Source of the DNA: Phymatolithon calcareum
Taxonomy: Eukaryota; Rhodophyta; Florideophyceae; Hapalidiales
Direction: 5' to 3'
DNA length: 64,000 nucleotides
Assembly: GCA_977006965.1 (NCBI GenBank)
Contig: OZ345374.1
Span: forward strand, 806,001 to 870,000
The position numbers and the translations under genes are program-made. This document shows, in pieces, positions 30,595 through 40,801 of this stretch (position 1 is its first letter; every line of letters starts with the position of its first letter). The notes under the pieces were generated by a model. The model made no database searches. It was given only the letters and a program-made list of their open reading frames with translations, and was not told where the DNA came from.

Positions 30595-31042
30595 GTACAA
30601 CTTGCATATAAGCCACCTGCTCAGCGTAGTACCACGACCATTTTCGGAAGGTTTTTCCGTCAACGCTGCATATAGAGGCATGTTGATGCTCATTTCCGTA
30701 CGTTTTTAGATATGGTAACTCAAAAGGCAGGTGGTGTGGCTGTGAGCGATAAGAAGTCTGCACTCGACTCCAAATGACAGCACAGACAGCAGGGGTCGTT
30801 CCAAAAAAAGCACGAAACCGACGACTCCATATGTTTTGATTCTGCGTCTGTCGGCGCATGATTTCAGAGCCTGCGTACTCAAAAACAAAGACTGGGACAG
30901 CTAGATCCAATGTATGCATCCTATGAAGCGTCGTGCTCCTAGACCTGCGGCTGCCGATGGGTCTAGTGTCTATTTGGCGAACACCCTCAACTGAGGGTGG
31001 ATTTAAAAGCTCAAAAACGTTTATGAAAAGAATGCGGAACAA

Positions 31043-31725
31043 TTTTTAGCGCCAGATTCGGAAAGCCGGGCTTTTGTTCTCCGTGGGAAGTACCTCTTTT
31101 ACTACCTTAAAACAGCGTCGCTCACCAGTAGGAACGAAAATCTGCTCATCACTCACAAATATACATCTGCCATGCCTCGAGAAAAACACCCGCGCCGAGT
31201 TGTAGATGCAGCCCAACACACCAAACAAACATAAGCAAGAAGTCTACAGAGTGCTGGCGACTATATGGAGCGTTTTCCAAGTCAAAAATGTTGAACTGCG
31301 CCGTTCAAGAGGTACTCGCCGATGATATCAAGGTTCGATTGAGCACGTCACGTCGCGTGAAATGGGTCCTTGTTCAGAAACCGACCAAGAAGACTTAGAA
31401 TTGAGACTATCAAGATTATTAATGTCAAAGCAGGGAAGGCAGACGAAGGCTCTCGTTCCTCTCGAATGGTTTTATCGATTCGCGGCAGGCAAAATTCAGT
31501 ACTCGTGGTTGAACATCTTCTTCGCCAAAAGCCGAGTTCTCAGTTCCAGTGTCAACCACAAGCACACTAGAAGGACACAAAATCATCAACAAAAACAAGA
31601 GAAGCTCTGAATGCCTTATGCCGGGCTCTCTGGCCTACGCCCTGCAAGGTTCTTGGGACTAAGCTTCGCAAGAAGAGCTTGATGTCATTACGCCAGACCG
31701 TGCGACAAGCACTTTTGTTCATGGA
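31043..31725. other. Interval between T2 and piggyBac relic
   Basis: A minus frame at 31046-31228 and a plus frame at 31362-31610 are unassigned. The latter may be the diverged N-terminus of the piggyBac-type protein. No inverted repeats marking an element end were found. Confidence 0.4.
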
Positions 31726-33420
31726 GTGTCATGGTTCGAGCGCCAGGTTCTATGTCCAATTGGAGGAAGGATATCCAGTCATTTCTGGAATGTTCGAACT
31801 ATAAACGGAGATATTATATCCGAAATCTGTGGCATCAGGTTCCCCACGCCGTATGACTGCTTCATGACAATGTTCCCCGAAATACTCCTCCGAAAAATTG
31901 TTGCTTGGACGTCTTTTAAGCTGAAAGGAGACTACCTTGACAGAGCTTCTTACGTTTTTTGGAAAACTGGTTCTCATGGCAAGGTTTGAATTCGCCGCGA
32001 AGAGAGACTTATGGATGTCCACCAGGCCGAACAAGTATATCCCAGATCCTTCATATTCAAACACTGGGATAAACAGATACAGGTTCTCCGAGTACCTCCG
32101 GTGCATCACGTTCAGCGTGCAAACCAAGTGATCAAGGCATTATGTCGTCCGCGTAGCACCGTTAGGCGCTCGTTCAGGATTTTTTCTATGCAATTAACGA
32201 TCACAAAAAGCGTGCCGTATCTCCTTCAGATCTGATTTGCGTTGAAGAGTCTTTTCTCGTTGGTATGGAATCGGAGTTCATTGGAGCGACATCGGGCTGC
32301 CGCAATACATCGCTATAGACCGCAAACCGGAGAGTAGTTGCGAGATACAAAATTCGGCGTTCGGAAGAAGCGGAATAATGTTGAATCTTGAACTGGTAAC
32401 ACTGCAGAGGACGAGAAACAAAAACGACTTTGAGGATGAAACTGCCCATGGTACAGCTGTTCTGAGCCCTCTTGTCGCCGCATACTCTGGTACAAGACGC
32501 ATTATCTGTGAAGATTCATACTTTTCGAGCGTCAAATCTGCAGAAATGCTTCTCCGACTGGGCCTGAAGTTCATATGGGTTATCAAAACCGTGACGAAGA
32601 AGTATCCAATGGAGTATCTATCGCAAATTGAGCTCTCAGAAAGGGGTCAGTGCGTTTCTATGGTTCGAAAATCGTTGACCGGTGATCCCTCAATGATGGC
32701 AGCGATATAGGTTGACCGAGATCGCCATTATTTTACTTCGACTACGTCAACCAGTATGCAAGGGAAACCGTACAGGCCTGTGCCCTGACATCAGCTCGAA
32801 GATGGAGCTTCACGTGTTGAGCTTTCAGTCCCTCAGCCTGAAGTATGCGAGACGTAGTATTCGGCTTGTGCTCAAATTTACAGGCATAATCGATGCCGTC
32901 AAGTGATTTTGGACATGGAGAAGAAAGTTCGCTCTGAAGACTGGTCCTTTCGTGTTAATACATCTCTTCTGGCGATTTGCGTCGTTGATAGCTGGCTTTT
33001 GTTTTCTGGCGCACATCAAGAATCTCAAGACCAGATGACGCAGCGAAGATACTATGAAACTCTGGCGGAACTACTCATCGACAACTCATTTGACTCGCGC
33101 AATGCTCGACAACATTTAGTCAGCCCAAAACGTAAATATGCCTCCGGAAGTGGTGTGGGGACCCACGTAACACCCACGAAGAAGAAAGGAAGACTTCAGC
33201 TGGCATGGTGACTACTCTTGCTGTGCAGAACAACTGCAGAGTCTGTCAAGTCAAGAAAACGACCCTCGTGTGCTCGTCATGTAATAGGCTTGATGGCGCC
33301 GCAGTCTAGATATGTGGCACGTTAATTGGCACAAACTGTTTTGCTAATCATGTTGAACACATCCATGTGCTTGATACTTTTGACGAGCCTGATAGTGAGT
33401 AGCTTTCGCGTCAAAAACTT
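31726..33420 (+). pseudogene. PiggyBac-type (DDE_Tnp_1_7) transposase relic
   Basis: Plus-strand pieces in several frames follow the piggyBac order: FPTPYDCFMTMFPEILLRKIV, then AAKRDLWMSTRPNKYIPDPS and NRYRFSEYLRCITFSV (31990-32130). Next comes the core GTAVLSPLVAAYSGTRRIIC, EDSYFSSVKSAEMLLRLGLK (32450-32560, containing one catalytic Asp), then RVNTSLLAICVVDSWLLFSG (32950-33010, the late Asp), YYETLAELLIDNSF, and a C-terminal zinc-ribbon CRVCQVKKTTLVCSSC with later CG and HVEHIH. At least three frameshifts and two stops interrupt it. TTAA-flanked ends were not located. Confidence 0.78.
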
Positions 33421-34440
33421 AAATGATTCTCATGCCCTCAATTAAGGGAAAATTCCCTTCACATAGACAATAGCGCTCCGTGCCTGTCCCTATATATTCA
33501 AATATCAATACCTATCTGTCATATCGAGATACACTTCCAGATCGAGCTGCACGTACATGAAAACAATATTACGCATTGTTTTGACTCTATATTTCATATG
33601 TTATTTTGATAATTTGTAATGACGTCGATCAATCACGGTTGAAAGCAGTATGTGACAGCTCTGTAGCGCTATTGTAGCGCCAAGAGCAGTAAATGGTAGT
33701 ACAAAATGTAAGAAAATATGGAGAATAAGCAATCCATTTGAAAAGGGTTTGAAAGTTACCTCAAGTACCGGCTACATCCGTTTCGGGTGACAAGGGAGCG
33801 CACATTTCTGCAATGCGCTAAAACTGCACTTCTACGGGCCAACTTAGACATATGAAAACATTGATTTACTTAATCCCATTGTTCATTTCATTACCGTTCT
33901 AATGACACTGAAATGGAACGTTGCGAACTTCTACATTATAAAAGAACATGACTTCAAATGTATACAAATCGGCTTTTTTGGGCCATTTAGGCCATTTTTA
34001 GGAGTTGATAACAGGTAATTTATTGGCCTAAACTTATTGTTTTTGGTGTTCATGTATAAACTCCAGTATAGTCCTGTGACGAACAGTATGTTTAGTGCTG
34101 TTAGTTGCCACATTCGCTATAGAACAGGCACTTTAGTTTGCCCTCATCGCTCAAAATCGGTGCTTAATCACACAATCACGCTTTGAATTGTATCCAGGAA
34201 GTAACATGTCAGTCTGGATGTACTGTAGTATCGAGTACACAACTGAAAATTCTAATTTCGGCAATCTCAACATCACAGTGGTTCTCGGGCCACTGAGAAC
34301 CACTGTAATGTTGACGAAAACGTATTTCATATTTTCAGAATGTAATACATATTTTTATTGCCGTCTCACGGACAATATAGACGAGGAGCTTAATTTAATA
34401 GTACACGTACTCGTCCTAGTAGTAGTACTAATACTGCTCT
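33421..34440. other. Unassigned AT-rich interval with a hairpin
   Basis: No gene is recognised. A 19-bp inverted repeat with one mismatch lies at 34268-34313 (CAACATCACAGTGGTTCTC and its complement, 8-base loop). Confidence 0.5.
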
Positions 34441-34677
34441 GTGTGTATGCAACATCAGAAGGCAGCATTAGCCCCCAAAACGCCTCGTGCAAAGAAGAGC
34501 AAGTACGAGCTCGCCGACAATGCCTTGAGTGGCATAGTTTCCACCCGCCGCGACATGCGACCAGATAGGACACCTCTGCAGCCCTCTGTGCTAAATAAAT
34601 TTGATACTGTCTTCAACGAGATCCCAGGGAGCAGTTGGCGGAAAAAGGTCCGCGAGATGCGCGAAGAGAAGGGTTAA
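34441..34677 (+). CDS. Unrecognised basic reading frame, possible terminal exon
   Basis: An ATG at 34441 gives MCMQHQKAALAPKTPRAKKS, then ALSGIVSTRRDMRPDRTPLQ and a charged end KKVREMREEKG before TAA. The composition (Lys/Arg-rich start, then structured-looking residues) looks coding. It lies just left of a repeat (34720-34930) that recurs at the right edge of the window. No domain is recognised. Confidence 0.25.
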   Translation: MCMQHQKAALAPKTPRAKKSKYELADNALSGIVSTRRDMRPDRTPLQPSVLNKFDTVFNEIPGSSWRKKVREMREEKG

Positions 34678-34719
34678 TGCCTTAGATCCAGGACGCCAGG
34701 TTGGTATGTTATTACCCTC

Positions 34720-34930
34720 AAAGCAGGTGGAGCAAGCGTGAATTACATTGATGAATTTTTCTATACTGCACAGTGTACCTTCGAAATCCAAACCCTCACT
34801 CGCTGGTGCTCGAGGGTGGACGCGTGATAATATCATGTTATCACACGCTCACGCGCTATTGCGTATGTAGTAGTGAACAGTATAGCGCAGAAGTTAATCG
34901 AGATTGCGCCATATGTCATGCGCTCATTTG
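34720..34930. repeat. Dispersed repeat E, copy 1
   Basis: Starting TCAAAGCAGGTGGAGCAAGC and running through a TGATAATATCATGTTATCA palindrome to GCCATATGTCATGCGCTCAT, it recurs at 63777-64000. The second copy continues beyond the window. The element type is unknown; TIRs were not found. Confidence 0.75.
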
Positions 34931-35815
34931 ACTATTAGGTTCTCAGACTTGCGATCGGCATCTCGGAGTATACAATCTATGCTTCGGTTTCCCACCGCGA
35001 GTCAGACGGTTCTACAACGCACTTAACGATCGAATGACTATCTCAGAAGCTCTTCTGGGGGCAAAGTTACAGATCTATACTGGTAGGTGTGCAACAAAAT
35101 GCGTGAGAACATTCCTGATCAGAGCCTACAGTATATTCAATGATAGTAGTACATCGACATCGCACAGTACAGATGCGAATTGAGAACACCATTGACAAGA
35201 AGCGAATAACTGCGCATCATTGACCATCAATAATTCATCTTCATGCCAAAAATTATCCCCGGTGCTCACATCAAAGCTAGCCCCGGGACGTATCGCTGCG
35301 CTACCTAAGTTGACCTGTAACCCCTCACGGCGGTCCAGAGAGAGATAGATGGAATCGGGTGCAGCGCAAGGCAAAGGCAAAGATGAGAGGCGAGTTCACC
35401 GCGCGGCTTGTTCTTTTTCTTTCCGGTGGTGCTGCCTTTATTACCGTATATATAGAGAAGCAAATGAAAGGCAGTGTTTTACAAAGAGGGATTACTGAAG
35501 CAGCGAGAGGTATAGCACCCGTCAGGTAGTCGTCGCGCAGACGACCGTCAGCACTACGGGGGACAGCAAGCGCAGATTGCATCGGCGTCCATTCGGTTGC
35601 CTTGTGGAGATAGCGAAAGGTCTTCGCAAAGGCGTCCCTTGTGTTAACAAAGTGAGACAGCGGAAGGTATCCGCTTCTGTGTCCATAGGGAAGCACCGGC
35701 CACTGGTGATACAGTGTAGGTACTGTACGGTGCGCGAGTGGGCGCCCATTCCAGGGTCGCCCAGGGGAACTGATATGAATTGTTTTGATACCCTTCAGGA
35801 AACCGGCTTGATATC

Positions 35816-36838
35816 TCATATCCAACAATGTTGAAGACCGTTGACCGGCGTCAGCCACGTGAGAGCAGAGTGAGCGTTACAGACCACATCAAGAGTAGGA
35901 ACTTCGCGCACGTCCGCTCCAAGAGATGCTAAGGAAACTCGCTCCCTAATTTGCACCTGATAACGTGTCCGCATATTGCAAAGCCCTTGTGATAACAATT
36001 GTAAGCATGTTCTAAGTATTGCATAAATAAGTGCAGATGTGTTCGGGCGCTTGATGGAGACAAACCCCGCAAATATCCACAACGAAGGTGAAGTTAGACG
36101 CGTGTCGGGACTCATATCTTCTGCGCGTGATGGTTGCACAACAAATGGAAAGTTCCGTTCTGGGATTTTTGGGTAGCATGTGAGTACAGCAACTATAGTA
36201 CCCTTCCTGTGAATTACCTTGGCTCGTCGATATTGTGCAGACGATGTGACGGCATCACTAAGAGTCATGGTAGTGCCGGTTGAAATTTCGGAAAATGTCT
36301 CAGATAGTGACGAATATAGTACTGTGTGATCTTCAAGTATTGTCGTAGTCGATGATGAGCATGGGTAGAGAAGTGACCAGGCAGTAATAGGTGATGATTT
36401 CATCCTTGTACTGATAACTGACTTGCCCTGAACGGACAGCTCGCGGCGCAGATAATAATTAGGGCCGATTGCCTGCTGAACATGGCCTTGCACATAAATA
36501 CTGACGAGCGTTTGTGACACGACAGCCTCCAACCCAGCTAACAATCGAAAGCATAAGCGTACATGATCTTTGTCTCCATCTAATGCAGATGATATCGACA
36601 TGGACAGTCTTCCCTGCAAGTCAATTATGGCGGCATTTTTCATTGCCTGCAGATGTGCGTCCTTATTGTTCGACAATTTTATCGCACGTTTGAGAGCTTG
36701 GCGTGTCTTTTCCAGAACAATCTCTCCCAAACGAGACACATGACCCACCATTGGCAAGGTTACATAGGCTAGCTCGTAGAGCCGATGTACATTGGGTTTG
36801 TCAACGACTTTTATGGCCGTTAGACAAGCCCGGTACAC
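35816..36838 (-). CDS. Unrecognised 340-codon frame, transposase-like start
   Basis: A long minus-strand frame (ATG at 36838 gives MYRACLTAIKVVDKPNVHRL). The first 120 residues (KPNVHRLYELAYVTLPMVGH, EIVLEKTRQALKRAIKLSNN, KDAHLQAM) recall, from memory only, the His- and Glu-rich C-terminal part of some large DDE transposases (Tnp2 or KDZ groups). The rest matches nothing I know. 340 codons without a stop at this base composition is unlikely by chance. No partner exon or inverted repeats were identified. Confidence 0.45.
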   Translation of the reverse strand: MYRACLTAIKVVDKPNVHRLYELAYVTLPMVGHVSRLGEIVLEKTRQALKRAIKLSNNKDAHLQAMKNAAIIDLQGRLSMSISSALDGDKDHVRLCFRLLAGLEAVVSQTLVSIYVQGHVQQAIGPNYYLRRELSVQGKSVISTRMKSSPITAWSLLYPCSSSTTTILEDHTVLYSSLSETFSEISTGTTMTLSDAVTSSAQYRRAKVIHRKGTIVAVLTCYPKIPERNFPFVVQPSRAEDMSPDTRLTSPSLWIFAGFVSIKRPNTSALIYAILRTCLQLLSQGLCNMRTRYQVQIRERVSLASLGADVREVPTLDVVCNAHSALTWLTPVNGLQHCWI

Positions 36839-36992
36839 ACCGTTGAGAGACGACCGACGCGATCGCAGATGTATGGGTGTGGGACAAAGTCCAATTTGCT
36901 ATCATACGATCATGGGTGGCACTGAATTGCTACCCTCGATTGTAAAATATCGATTTGACGGGTGCTCAATTAGTCGCGGAATTCCGTGACGA

Positions 36993-37378
36993 ATTTTCTC
37001 CCCACCATATATACAGCTATCTCATATTGGGCATAGTACTGCCTGTCAATGACGACTTACTGTGGAAAGACTCTTTGAAAAAATGATGCGAATCCATTAC
37101 GTATGTAAACCATTCCCTGCCAGAAGTGCTGAGCAGTTTCTCCCCCACCATATATCACATACAGCTATCTCATATTGTTTACTAAAAACAATGTTATTTG
37201 TACACTAACAGACTTAACAGGAGAACTAATAACTTGAACTACTGCCTGTCTATGACGACATATCTAGACAATTCGTCTCGCGAACCATAGTATATCAGCG
37301 ACCATGGAGAGACTCTTTGAGAAACTGAGGCGAATCCATTACGTACGTAAACGCTTCTGTGCCAGAAGTGCTAAACAG
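36993..37378. repeat. Diverged tandem duplication (about 144 + 242 bp)
   Basis: Two units share TTTCTCCCCACCATATAT, ACAGCTATCTCATATTG, ACTGCCTGTC, GACTCTTTGA, GCGAATCCATTACGTA and GCCAGAAGTGCT in the same order. The second unit has two extra insertions of roughly 65 and 45 bp. No coding potential. Confidence 0.7.
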
Positions 37379-37429
37379 ATGTTCAAGCGTTAATTTCCAA
37401 TATTTCATTCGTATAGATCTGTGTGAAGA

Positions 37430-37481
37430 ATACGTACTCGATCACCGACGTCTCTAGAGATGTCGGTGATCGAGTACGTAT
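37430..37481. repeat. 52-bp near-perfect palindrome
   Basis: The 26-base halves meet without a spacer at TCTCT/AGAGA, and only one position is mismatched (GACGTC versus GATGTC). The outer half includes ATACGTACTCGATCACCGAC. Such a sequence can extrude as a cruciform. It lies in a gene-free stretch next to the tandem duplication. Confidence 0.85.
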
Positions 37482-37956
37482 GTACACATATTCCTGTCTG
37501 ATATGCCTACGCAATATAAGTCACGCCTACTACTGCCTTGGATATTCGTGGCTGTTCGATGCCACCCTTTGAAGCTTCTTCAGATCATCAACTAAGTTTT
37601 CCTTCTCCTCTGCGAACGGTGAGGAAAGGAAAACGATCTAACGCCTCTAGGGGCAATGACCTCTCCGAACATCACCGTTTTTCATCGTCTTCGGCACAGG
37701 TTAGCAATTCGCCAGTGAATCCACCCGCTTTCGCCAAGCTTTCGCCAATCTACTGCCTATCGAGAAATCCCAAAATCGTTTCCCTGAATTGCAGGAGAAT
37801 CTTGCAGGTCCTCTACTCCGGACTGCACTGTCAGGAAAATTAACTACGCTCTCGGATAATGGAAGTGAAAGTATAATCGAGCTTCAAGAAGCGCAACTGG
37901 TAATGTCTCGACGGATGGATTACGTAATCGCTGACATCGCGAGGGCGGAAAAAGGC

Positions 37957-38946
37957 TTAGTCTCTGAGCTTGCCTCTGCCTACGTTCAAGTTCGATGCTG
38001 CCTGACGGCAGGCATTTCCTGTAGGCTGAACTTGTGTTCCGGTTAGTGCCCTTCCACCAAAGACTGGTCTCGGCCCTAAAAGAAAGCCAACAATGATTTG
38101 CTTTTGAATTCCAACCCACATCTTTCCCGTCTCGCTTTGAAATCGCCTGTTGTTATCCTGAGGGCGCACTGCAAATTTCATAACCGCCAATCCAGATGTA
38201 CCGCTCAAGTTTTGTAGTAGGTGAGTCATCCGGGGACTATTTCGAACTTGGGGGCGCACCCAATAATAGAGCCCGGGGATGCCCTCCGTGAAACCTGTCA
38301 AGGTAATCAAGCAGTACCACTGTAGTAGAGGGATCGCGGATAAATCTCTGTCGGACACAAACCGAATTCCATCGATAACCACATCAGGGGCAGATGATTT
38401 ACTGCTACACTGACGCAGAGTTGATTGCTGTGCTCCACAAGAGAAAATCTTGACCACAATCGCTTCTTGTGACTGCACCTGGAGCTCCTGTAGGTTCGCT
38501 GCCACATTTCGCACCTGTGTCGACAATCTTTTTTCCATGGATGTCATGGACGATAAGAGCAAATTACGATGATGAGATAGGGAAACAGACAGTTTATCTG
38601 TGTCCATTAAGCCGCGGTTATGAATTGTAGTGCGCAGTCCGGCGGATTCGAGGGGAGCAACATCCCCGTTCCTGTTCTCCGAGTGATGAGGTCTTAACCT
38701 CGATACAGCGCCCACATGTTCTCCATCAGAGTGATCTTGTCCTTCTATGTTTCTAATTAGCCGATCAGCGGCATCGAAAATGTCGTCCTGCTCCTCCATC
38801 AGTCGTCGACGCCGTTTTACCTCTGGTTCTTCGGCGAATGTGGGCGTGAAACTTGTTGAAGTTGACGTGTACGCCGCCGGAGAGTTTCGGATAGAATGCT
38901 GCAAATTTTCCAAAACGGAGTCGAAGATGTTTTTGAGAGCTCGCAA
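37957..38946 (-). CDS. Unrecognised 329-codon frame with basic and coiled-coil-like regions
   Basis: The minus-strand frame starts MRALKNIFDSVLENLQHSIR (ATG at 38946). It contains a basic cluster EVKRRRRLMEEQ that could be a nuclear signal, an acidic stretch, and a heptad-like helical region LSSMTSMEKRLSTQVRNVAA (about 150-180). The C-terminal 120 residues are not recognised. It may belong to the same lost element as the 340-codon frame at 35816-36838, on the same strand 1.1 kb downstream, but nothing joins them. A plus-strand frame at 37789-38046 overlaps its end. Confidence 0.4.
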   Translation of the reverse strand: MRALKNIFDSVLENLQHSIRNSPAAYTSTSTSFTPTFAEEPEVKRRRRLMEEQDDIFDAADRLIRNIEGQDHSDGEHVGAVSRLRPHHSENRNGDVAPLESAGLRTTIHNRGLMDTDKLSVSLSHHRNLLLSSMTSMEKRLSTQVRNVAANLQELQVQSQEAIVVKIFSCGAQQSTLRQCSSKSSAPDVVIDGIRFVSDRDLSAIPLLQWYCLITLTGFTEGIPGLYYWVRPQVRNSPRMTHLLQNLSGTSGLAVMKFAVRPQDNNRRFQSETGKMWVGIQKQIIVGFLLGPRPVFGGRALTGTQVQPTGNACRQAASNLNVGRGKLRD

Positions 38947-40375
38947 AGGAAAAGCGGGTTAAAGCTCCATTCCTTCCCAGAAGGAGCCGCTGTGGGTCTG
39001 GTCTCGGTTTAACCTATTCCCGTACTTTCATCCCATCCCCGTGTGCTATTCGGCCAGCGCACAGAATTCCCCTGCTTTCACCGGACAGTTTCAAAGCACT
39101 CAAGCGGTTTCCCGAGTAAGGCTAATTGTAAATGCAGAGAAAATTCTGATTTTGAAACAGCTGCAGGGAGCCATACAATGCCTTAAAATCTGATTTCGTC
39201 CATATCGTGCAGTACGTTCCAGCAGAACCAGGAGAATGCGGTAGCATTCACATGTGGATCTGTGTTTGAAGAAACACTACCACAGATTAAACATCCTACA
39301 TATCGTTCTTTTCTCCTTATTTTTTAAACAGCCTAAATTACTGAATGAGCTCTCCCATGGCCCGTAAGGGTGCTAGCAGGAGAGTTTCAAAAAACTGCAC
39401 TGTACACATTATTCGCGAAATTTTTCAACTGTTAGAACAACTGTATCATAGAACACTATCCTGTTCCGCCCTTTTCATACAACACCATCGTCGTGCCGTG
39501 GTAGAGCTCGACGGAAACTCCCCCTATTAAAGCCGATCCACATTTCCCAAAATGTCTCCGACAGCAGGCCTCACCGCTTCACTCCTCCTAATATTTCTTA
39601 ACTCACTATCGACTACTGCAACTGGCACTGACAAACCTTCAACCTCATTGATGAGTCTTGCTCGCACTTCTGTCTCTGAACCACGAGTATAGAGCACTTT
39701 CTGCTGGAATACACTGCTGTCATGCAATTGTGCGGAATAGTTTCCGTTCTCAAGTAAGTTCTATCCAATTCGGACATGTTCTCCCCTAATTTTCATTATA
39801 CTCTGCCTATGTATGCTCCAATCTAATGCAATATTCTTCTTCTGTACTTTCCTTGTTGTGCAATCAATTTTTCTGCGTCCGTGAAATCATTGTAGTATTG
39901 CTACAGGTCGATGGATCAAGATTTATTCCCTATTCCCGTCTCTCTCAACATATTCCTCACCTGAAGACAATCGCCATAGTGTACTTACGCAACGAGCGGG
40001 ATTTGCTTTTTGAAGTGCCAAGCAGTATTTAGTTCCCGGTCGCGGACTGTGCATTCCTATATATTGATGATTAATACCCTTCTTGAAGTTTAGCACAAGA
40101 ATAGAGCCAATATAAAGATGTTTTTATATTCAACGTTAAGCGCGGAAACTCCTTGAACGTACTGTCCATGAAGACTCTCCTAGTCCGTTATTTGACGTCT
40201 CCGCGCCACTCACGTACCACGGTACGTACTGAATTCATAGCACTCAACGTAAAATGCCGTGGATTAATTCCCCTTGGTCACCGCCTGACGGTGCACGTAA
40301 CGCTGGTACCCTGAGAGTGCCGTGTTAGGATTGCTTATAATGCAATCGGTCGATTACCATCTACAGTGCAGCACC
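38947..40375. other. Gene-poor interval before R1
   Basis: No frame longer than about 70 codons is credible. A ribosomal or tRNA gene was looked for and not seen. Nothing repeats elsewhere in the window. Confidence 0.5.
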
Positions 40376-40686
40376 TGTCTTGGGTCACTGTCAATACTAC
40401 ATCAACACGGTACATGATTGTTCCGATGTATGATGGTTTTCCCAAGGTGACAACTTATGGACACACTCCTAAGCACAATTCAACCTTTACTAGTCTTACC
40501 GTTTAACATCGTCGGTAGCACATGACTTGTGACTACCGAGTGCTGCAATTAGGCAGCACTCCTTTGCTCTACATAAGCCCCTGCCGAAGTTCTGACTAGC
40601 AGACTCGGGAACAAGGGAAGAAGTAAAGGACAGGATCATTAGATCTTGTTTTTCATCCCGAACAGTTTCACGGTTTTTGACCGACA
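40376..40686 (+). repeat. R1 left LTR
   Basis: 311 bp with TGTC...GACA ends, the same length as its partner. It contains a short inverted repeat around GAGTGCTGCAATTAGGCAGCACTC that could form an RNA stem-loop. Confidence 0.9.
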
Positions 40687-40801
40687 TTTGCAAATCAAAG
40701 TCGAACGCCGTAACAAATTAACGTTGAACGCCGTTACTATCCCCGGACGATAATTTTTTTTCCATGTATTCGTTGAAGATAATTTTCGCATAAGGGTCGT
40801 C

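Larger units (their letters stand above)
29112..31042 (-). pseudogene. T2: Harbinger/IS5-type (DDE_Tnp_4) transposase, split by B1
   Basis: Exon 1 (about 30599-31042) carries RRFRAFFGTTPAVCAVIWSR, LPFELPYLKTYGNE and DGKTFRKWSWYYAEQVAYMQ. Transposon B1 sits at the exon/intron junction. The intron would be about 57 bp (29616-29672; GTACGT donor, TTTTAG acceptor). Exon 2 (29112-29615) continues ISWAARLNRRSNSG, then VDGTDFAVHE (first Asp), GLHYEIGLSM, CGSYADVKIFR, VIPDKGYRVEKYF (second Asp), ARHETVNGRFKNF (Glu) and AVANVTQLTLDTDPLF with a stop. The catalytic triad is complete, unlike T1, and the intron lies where T1 has one. The first in-frame ATG is at 30919, but conserved sequence (IDTRPIGS) extends upstream, so the true start is probably further away, perhaps in another exon. 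Without B1 this gene looks potentially functional. Confidence 0.82.

Noticed and set aside
34815-34850. TGATAATATCATGTTATCA palindrome linking repeat E and the 3' flank of the TPR/Sel1 gene
   Set aside because: The shared core is short and AT-rich and the surroundings do not align. It is probably coincidence.
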